Of a stretch of 64,000 bases of DNA, positions 59,681-64,000 are shown one piece after another. The translations under genes and the position numbers were made by a program. The stretch's first letter is position 1; each line of letters starts with the position of its first letter. The DNA comes from Planctomycetota bacterium (lineage in GTDB: Bacteria; Planctomycetota; Planctomycetia; Pirellulales; PNKZ01), in the NCBI GenBank assembly GCA_018242585.1, contig JAFEBQ010000032.1, forward strand, positions 1 through 64,000, written 5' to 3'. The notes beneath the pieces were generated by a model. It did no database searches. It was not told the DNA's origin and saw only the letters and a program-made list of their open reading frames with translations.

Positions 59681-60847
59681 ATGACGTTATTGGGTTGGAT
59701 GGCGAATCGCCGCACCGCTTGCGTGGGCACGTTGAGCCTGGTGTTGGCCGGAGCGACCGCGGCCGTCGCACAGCAATACTTGCCCCCCCAGCAACCGACG
59801 AACACTCAGCCGACCCAATGGGGACCGGCCACGGCCCAGCCGCGCACCGACGCGCGGCGGGGCATTCCGGCCGCCGCGGCGCCTCGCGCCGGGGTGCCCG
59901 TCGCCCAGCCCAACTATGCCGTCCAGCCGATTGGCGCCTTTGACCCCAACAACCAGGGGCGTCAGGTGCAGCCGGTCGAGCACCAAGAGCCGGTTCGCAC
60001 CGCGTCAACCAATGGCGTAGTGCCGGGCGTGTCGGCGGCTCCCGCCCCGGCGACCACGGGCTTGGCCGCCGCGCCGGGTACGTTGGCCACTCCGGCCACG
60101 GGTGAAGCCGCCCAGGGAGATCTGGCCGCCAGGTTGCAACCGCTGCCGGGCGAGCACCCGCTGGCCAACGCCATGCGTTGGGCCAGCCAACAGGCGATCG
60201 AAATCAACAAGATTCAGGACTACACCGCCACGTTGGTCAAGCGCGAGCGAATTGACGGCACGCTCAACGATCATGAATACATGTTCGTCAAGGTCCGCAA
60301 CCGGCCCTTCAGCGTCTACCTCTACTTCCTTGGCCCGGCCAAGTTGAAGGGGCAAGAATGCTTGTACATCGCCGGCCAGAACGACGGCAAGCTGTGGGCC
60401 CACGCCAACGGCATGCGTCACAAGCTGATCGGCACGGTCTCGCTGCTGCCCACTGGCTCGTTCGCCATGGCCGGCCAGCGCTACCCGATCACCGACTTGG
60501 GCATTCTGAAGCTGACCACGCGACTGCTCGAAGTCGGCGAACAGGACATGAAGTTCGCCGAGTGCGAAGTCAAGACGATCGCCGGCGCCAAGATCAACAA
60601 CCGCGATTGCACCTGCCTGCAGGTGACGCACCCCACGCCGCGCAAGGAGTTCCTCTATCACATCGCCCGCGTGTACATCGACAACGAACTGAATCTGCCG
60701 GTTCGGCACGAAGCCTATGAATGGCCCAAGGCCCCCGGCGAACAACCGCCGTTGTGCGAAGAGTACACCTATTTGAACCTGAAGCTGAACAACGGCTTCA
60801 CCGACGCCGACTTCTCGATCGAGAACCCGAACTACCAGTTCAAATAG
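59681..60847 (+). CDS. Secreted DUF1571 protein
   Basis: A 388-residue exported protein. A signal peptide (TLSLVLAGATAAVAQ, about 17-31) is followed by a Pro/Ala/Gln-rich stretch (about 35-150) and the DUF1571 domain (about 170-385): YTATLVKRERIDGTLNDHEY, then KVRNRPFSVYLYFLGP, KGQECLYIAG and LPTGSFAMAGQRYPITDLGI. DUF1571 is frequent in planctomycetes and has no known activity. A strong terminator follows. Confidence 0.88.
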   Translation: MTLLGWMANRRTACVGTLSLVLAGATAAVAQQYLPPQQPTNTQPTQWGPATAQPRTDARRGIPAAAAPRAGVPVAQPNYAVQPIGAFDPNNQGRQVQPVEHQEPVRTASTNGVVPGVSAAPAPATTGLAAAPGTLATPATGEAAQGDLAARLQPLPGEHPLANAMRWASQQAIEINKIQDYTATLVKRERIDGTLNDHEYMFVKVRNRPFSVYLYFLGPAKLKGQECLYIAGQNDGKLWAHANGMRHKLIGTVSLLPTGSFAMAGQRYPITDLGILKLTTRLLEVGEQDMKFAECEVKTIAGAKINNRDCTCLQVTHPTPRKEFLYHIARVYIDNELNLPVRHEAYEWPKAPGEQPPLCEEYTYLNLKLNNGFTDADFSIENPNYQFK

Positions 60848-60870
60848 CCGTGGCGGACAAGCCAGCGTAA

Positions 60871-60906
60871 ACAAGAGCCGGGGCGTCAGCCCCCGGCTCT
60901 TGTTGT
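60871..60906 (+). terminator. Intrinsic terminator of the DUF1571 gene
   Basis: ACAAGAGCCGGGG, 7-base loop, CCCCGGCTCTTGT (13 bp perfect stem), then TG. It is symmetric and may serve the convergent deacetylase gene as well. Confidence 0.75.
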
Positions 60907-60934
60907 GCGCGTTGCCAAGCGGCGACCACGGCCC

Positions 60935-61660
60935 TCACTCGAACAGCGTCCGCATGATGTTCTTCGAGCCCAGCGTCCGCGGCGTGGTGAACAGCTCGCC
61001 GGCGCGATAACCGGCGGCCATTCCAAAGTGCATCGCCGCCGCGCGGACTCGGTCGAAGACGTGAGCCTTGTTGGGCGGAAACTGCGTTTCATAGCAGCGA
61101 ATCGCGGCCAGCTTCTGGTCCAGCTCTTCGCCAATGTCAGCCACGAAATGCCCGGCCCCGTGCGGCAGTTCCAGCGATTGCAACTGCAGCGTGTAATACA
61201 ACTGCATCGGCACCGCGTGAACTTCGAGCCCTTCAAAGTGCTCGTCCCACTTTGACAGCCGCGAGTAGAACACGGCCGCGTCGGTGATCTGCATCGCTTG
61301 CCAATGGTCGGGCGAGGCGAGCGGTGTCTTTTCGCCAAAGCCCAGCACCAGCTTCGGGCGGTAACGGCGAATCTCTTTGCCCAGCGCGACGCGGGCTTCA
61401 AAAGTGTCGAACAGCCGCCGGTTATTCAGATTCAACTGCACGCGCACATGCACGCCCAGCGCAACCCGGGCGCTCTCGGCCTCGGCCAGTCGCACATGCG
61501 GCCCCGGCGACAACGGCGTCGGCTCGCCATCGGTCAGGTCGATGATGCCGACGCGGTAGCCCTGCTTGACCAGCCGCGCCAACGTGCCGCCGCAAGCGAT
61601 CTCGACATCATCCGGATGCGCGCCAACCGCAATCACATCCAAAGACTTGGTGTCAGTCAT
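60935..61660 (-). CDS. bshB1: PIG-L/LmbE deacetylase, BshB1-like
   Basis: A 241-residue N-acetyl-glucosaminyl deacetylase-type enzyme. The AHPDD motif is at 14-18, DLTDGEPTP and the [10 protein letters not shown] (metal His) follow, and [11 protein letters not shown] is typical of the bacillithiol group, where the enzyme removes the acetyl group from GlcNAc-malate. The gene symbol reflects that resemblance; other PIG-L roles are not excluded. No other bsh genes are in the window. Confidence 0.85.
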   Translation of the reverse strand: MTDTKSLDVIAVGAHPDDVEIACGGTLARLVKQGYRVGIIDLTDGEPTPLSPGPHVRLAEAESARVALGVHVRVQLNLNNRRLFDTFEARVALGKEIRRYRPKLVLGFGEKTPLASPDHWQAMQITDAAVFYSRLSKWDEHFEGLEVHAVPMQLYYTLQLQSLELPHGAGHFVADIGEELDQKLAAIRCYETQFPPNKAHVFDRVRAAAMHFGMAAGYRAGELFTTPRTLGSKNIMRTLFE

Positions 61661-61774
61661 AGCCTCTCAACGCATTCTTCAACGACAGCTCAAGAGAATC
61701 GCCCAATGAATGCACCCGCTAAAAGTACCGCCGCATTGCTCTAGCAACTAGGAACCAGCAACTAGCAACTTCCT

Positions 61775-63022
61775 CTAGCCCTTCTCCCCCTTCACCACCG
61801 ACACCAGGAACGTGGGATTCAGCGCCTCGAACCGCACGCGCTCCAGTTGATTCGTGCCGCGGGCCAGGTTGATCATCCAGACATTCACGCGCGGCTGGCG
61901 CGCTTGCAACGTGCTGTGAACCGCGGCCAGGCTTTCCAGCGAACCAACGCTGGCCACCAATCGCCCCCCCGCCTTCAAGCGCTGATAAGCCGAATCGACC
62001 AACGGGCTGATTTCGCGCCCGCTGCCGCCGACGAAAATCGCGTCCGGGTCGGGCAGGTTCGCCCAAGCCTCGGGCGCGCGCCCCAGAATCGCCACCAAGT
62101 TCCCGACCTGAAATCGCTCGGCGTTGGTTTGAATCAGGGCATGGTCCTCGGGGTCCATCTCAATGGCATAGGTCGTGCCCCCCGAGGCGATCTGCGCCGC
62201 TTCGATCGCCACCGAGCCGCTGCCGGCGCCGATGTCCCACACGGTGCTCGTCGGCCCCAAGTCCATTTCCGACAGCGCCATACTCCGCACCTCGGCCGGC
62301 GTGAGCAGTCCCTTCTTGGGCTTGGACTGCAGGAACGCATCGTCCGGGTTGCCGAACAACCGCTTGCCAATCGAATCGCGCGGCCGGTCGGGCGCATTGG
62401 GGCGGCGGACCAGGATCATCACGTTCAACGGCGCGAACTCTTGCTCGATCAGCTCCGCCAACTCGGCGTGCGTCACGCGCTCGTCGGGCGAGCCCAAGTT
62501 CTCACAGACATACGCCGAGAAGTAGTCGATTTTCCGGCGTAGCAGTTCCTCGGCCACCGCGCCCGGCGAGTGACGCTCGGTGGTGAACATGCCCGCCTTG
62601 GTCGCCACGCGCACCTTGTCGACCACCAGGTCCAACGGCTGGGTGGCCAAGTTGGCCAGGTAGGCGTCCTCCCAACTTTCCTTCACGCGGGCAAAGGCGA
62701 GCTGCATGCTGCTGACGTGGGGCACCACCTCGAAGCGATCCTTGCCGAGCCGATCGCACAGATACCGGGCCAGGCCATAGAACAGCGGATCTCCCGACAC
62801 CAGCACGACCACGCGCGACTCGCGCGGCGCTGACAAGCGCTCGGCCACGCGCTCCAGATCGCTGCCGACGACAAACCGCTGGGCACGCCCGTCCGATACG
62901 AGAGCCAGCAGGCTTTCCGGCCCCACCAACAGATCGGACTCGGCCACCAGTTGTCGCGCGGCTCCGGTCAAACCGGCCAGCCCGTCGTCGCCAATGCCGA
63001 CAATATGAATCTTGTTGCTCAC
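61775..63022 (-). CDS. cbiET: Precorrin-6Y C5,15-methyltransferase, CbiE-CbiT fusion
   Basis: A 415-residue fused enzyme of the CobL type. The first 200 residues are a tetrapyrrole methylase (IVGIGDDGLAGLTG, VLVSGDPLFYGLA). About 225-415 is the CbiT part, a class I methyltransferase with WDIGAGSGSVAIEAA and AIEMDPED. It adds methyl groups at C5 and C15 with decarboxylation in the cobalamin route. The start is GTG at 63022 (VSNKIHIVGIG); the open frame upstream is not conserved. No other cobalamin gene is in the window. Confidence 0.92.
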   Translation of the reverse strand: MSNKIHIVGIGDDGLAGLTGAARQLVAESDLLVGPESLLALVSDGRAQRFVVGSDLERVAERLSAPRESRVVVLVSGDPLFYGLARYLCDRLGKDRFEVVPHVSSMQLAFARVKESWEDAYLANLATQPLDLVVDKVRVATKAGMFTTERHSPGAVAEELLRRKIDYFSAYVCENLGSPDERVTHAELAELIEQEFAPLNVMILVRRPNAPDRPRDSIGKRLFGNPDDAFLQSKPKKGLLTPAEVRSMALSEMDLGPTSTVWDIGAGSGSVAIEAAQIASGGTTYAIEMDPEDHALIQTNAERFQVGNLVAILGRAPEAWANLPDPDAIFVGGSGREISPLVDSAYQRLKAGGRLVASVGSLESLAAVHSTLQARQPRVNVWMINLARGTNQLERVRFEALNPTFLVSVVKGEKG

Positions 63023-63423
63023 GTACGGAGTTCCTCTCGGTTGACTGCTGGCCCAGTTAGTTGCTGGGGCAATTCTCGGGAGTATGTATCGTCGGCTCAC
63101 CCAAGCCGGCGGCTCTGCCGCCGACCTCGGTGGCAAAGCCACCGGCTTGGTAGATACGCACGCTACATGGAATCGAGAAGTGCTCTGGCCCAGTTGGCTG
63201 CGGGCACGTCCTTGCTGACGCCGATTCTAAGCCGCCGCCGGCGGAAAGAGAACCCGCTGCCCCGTACCGCTTGGCTGGCCTCGGGTTACAACCGGTTGAC
63301 CGACGCCTTGTTCGCGCTGTCTGGCTGCGGTAAAAACACTTCGAGTCGCTTGCCAGCCGCGCCTCGCTTCGCATCACCCTCGCATAGGACGGCGCCCGTC
63401 ACCACTCGGCGCCGAAGCTCAGT
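63023..63423. other. Gene-free stretch with palindromic repeat
   Basis: 401 bases between divergent genes. The imperfect palindrome at 63101-63150 is the main feature. No supported small gene; promoters not resolved. Confidence 0.4.
63101..63150. repeat. Imperfect 24-base inverted repeat
   Basis: CCAAGCCGGCGGCTCTGCCG..., two-base centre, then the near complement ending CCACCGGCTTGG. Each arm itself is a small palindrome (GGCGGC...GCCGCC and GGTGGC...GCCACC). It differs in sequence from the other repeat families in the window. Confidence 0.75.
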
Positions 63424-64000
63424 ATGCCCCGCATTCTGGTCATGCCCGCTCACTTTCGCCACGCGCCCGGTCCCTATCGCCAGGTTCTCGAACAGGCCGG
63501 CTTTGACATCCGTTGGCTGCCGGTCGATCCGCTCAGCCTGTCGCGCGGGCAATTGATCGAACAACTGCAAGGGATCGACGGCGTGATTGCTGGCGGCGAG
63601 ATTTACAGCGAAGAGGTCTTCGCCAACACCAAGCTCCGCTGCGTGGCCCGCGCCGGCGTCGGTTACGACGCGGTCGATGTGCCCGCCGCCACGCGCCACG
63701 GCGTGCCCGTGGTCATCACGCCCGGCACCAACGAACACTCGGTGGCCGAGCAGGCGTTGGCGATGATCTTTGCCTGCTTCCGCAACGTGGTCGAATTGGA
63801 CAGGTTGATGCGCGAAGGAACGTGGAAGCGAACGGCGCTGCGCCGACTGGCCGGCAACACCCTGGGCATCGTCGGCCTGGGGCGAATCGGCAAGGCGCTG
63901 ACCGTGCGCGCTCGGGGCCTGGGGCTGAACGTCGTCGGTTACGACCCGTTCGCCGACCAGAAGTTCTGCGCCGAGAACGGCGTCAAGCTTTGCACGTTCG
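63424..64000 (+). CDS. D-isomer-specific 2-hydroxyacid dehydrogenase (partial)
   Basis: The first 192 residues of an NAD-dependent 2-hydroxyacid dehydrogenase; the 3' end is off the window. The catalytic-domain start (MPRILVMPAHFRHAPGPYR), RAGVGYDAVD, TPGTNEHSVAEQALAMIF and the NAD loop GIVGLGRIGKAL are all conserved with SerA-like enzymes. It differs from the full-length serA in the window and may act on phosphoglycerate or another hydroxyacid. It is divergent from the cobalamin gene. Confidence 0.85.
   Translation, partial: MPRILVMPAHFRHAPGPYRQVLEQAGFDIRWLPVDPLSLSRGQLIEQLQGIDGVIAGGEIYSEEVFANTKLRCVARAGVGYDAVDVPAATRHGVPVVITPGTNEHSVAEQALAMIFACFRNVVELDRLMREGTWKRTALRRLAGNTLGIVGLGRIGKALTVRARGLGLNVVGYDPFADQKFCAENGVKLCTF

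Noticed and set aside
59335-59805. 156-residue frame on the minus strand upstream of the DUF1571 gene
   Set aside because: Overlaps the DUF1571 signal peptide region antisense and has no family resemblance or ribosome site.
1-64000. CRISPR array, rRNA genes
   Set aside because: No regularly spaced direct repeats of 24-40 bases and no rRNA-like sequence were seen.

Overview
The window is high-GC bacterial DNA with the character of a Pirellulales-type planctomycete. It carries several secreted proteins of kinds common in planctomycetes (a DUF1571 protein, a DUF11-repeat surface protein, HEAT and TPR proteins), genes interleaved on both strands with few long operons, and palindromic intergenic repeats. 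No rRNA or CRISPR array was seen. The species cannot be named from the sequence.

Positions 1 to about 22.6 kb hold an integrated element, most simply a prophage whose structural genes lie beyond the left edge. The leftward arm carries a truncated terminase large subunit, a small partner gene, an HNH-like protein and a ParB-methylase fusion. A Fic protein with its own palindromic control region, a HARE-HTH protein and two small genes are interleaved with it. A leftward Prim-Pol/helicase (6.8-8.7 kb) is divergent from a LexA-like repressor (8.9-9.6 kb) whose promoter is overlapped by a palindrome. The rightward early region (9.8-19.8 kb) encodes a sigma factor, a RecE/lambda-type exonuclease, a Sak4-like ATPase, a DUF669 protein, a small PD-(D/E)XK nuclease, a RadD-like helicase, a phosphoesterase, a MazZ-like dNTP pyrophosphohydrolase, a DUF1937 protein, and then the DUF2924, large serine recombinase and HTH integration module.

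Between the recombinase and a tRNA-Asn gene (22.9 kb) lies a tight, lower-GC three-gene operon (20.05-22.61 kb): a TIGR04255-like protein, an unknown protein and a ComEC-like metallo-beta-lactamase-fold enzyme. This is the best candidate here for an undescribed system. Its position is typical of prophage cargo or anti-phage modules, but its function is not shown by the sequence.

From 23 kb onward the DNA is ordinary chromosome: M42 peptidase, ParA, NagB, CaiB-type CoA transferase, AroB, a Dxr-RseP-HAD cluster, FtsH, a DUF11 surface protein flanked by two copies of a palindromic repeat, SMP-30 lactonase with an SDR, rhodanese with SufE, a second SDR, an M19 dipeptidase, SerA, TPR and HEAT proteins, an M28 peptidase, a receiver plus FHA-GAF-histidine kinase pair, a VapBC pair, a glyoxalase-II-like enzyme, a DUF1571 protein, a BshB-like deacetylase, CbiET and a truncated 2-hydroxyacid dehydrogenase at the right edge.
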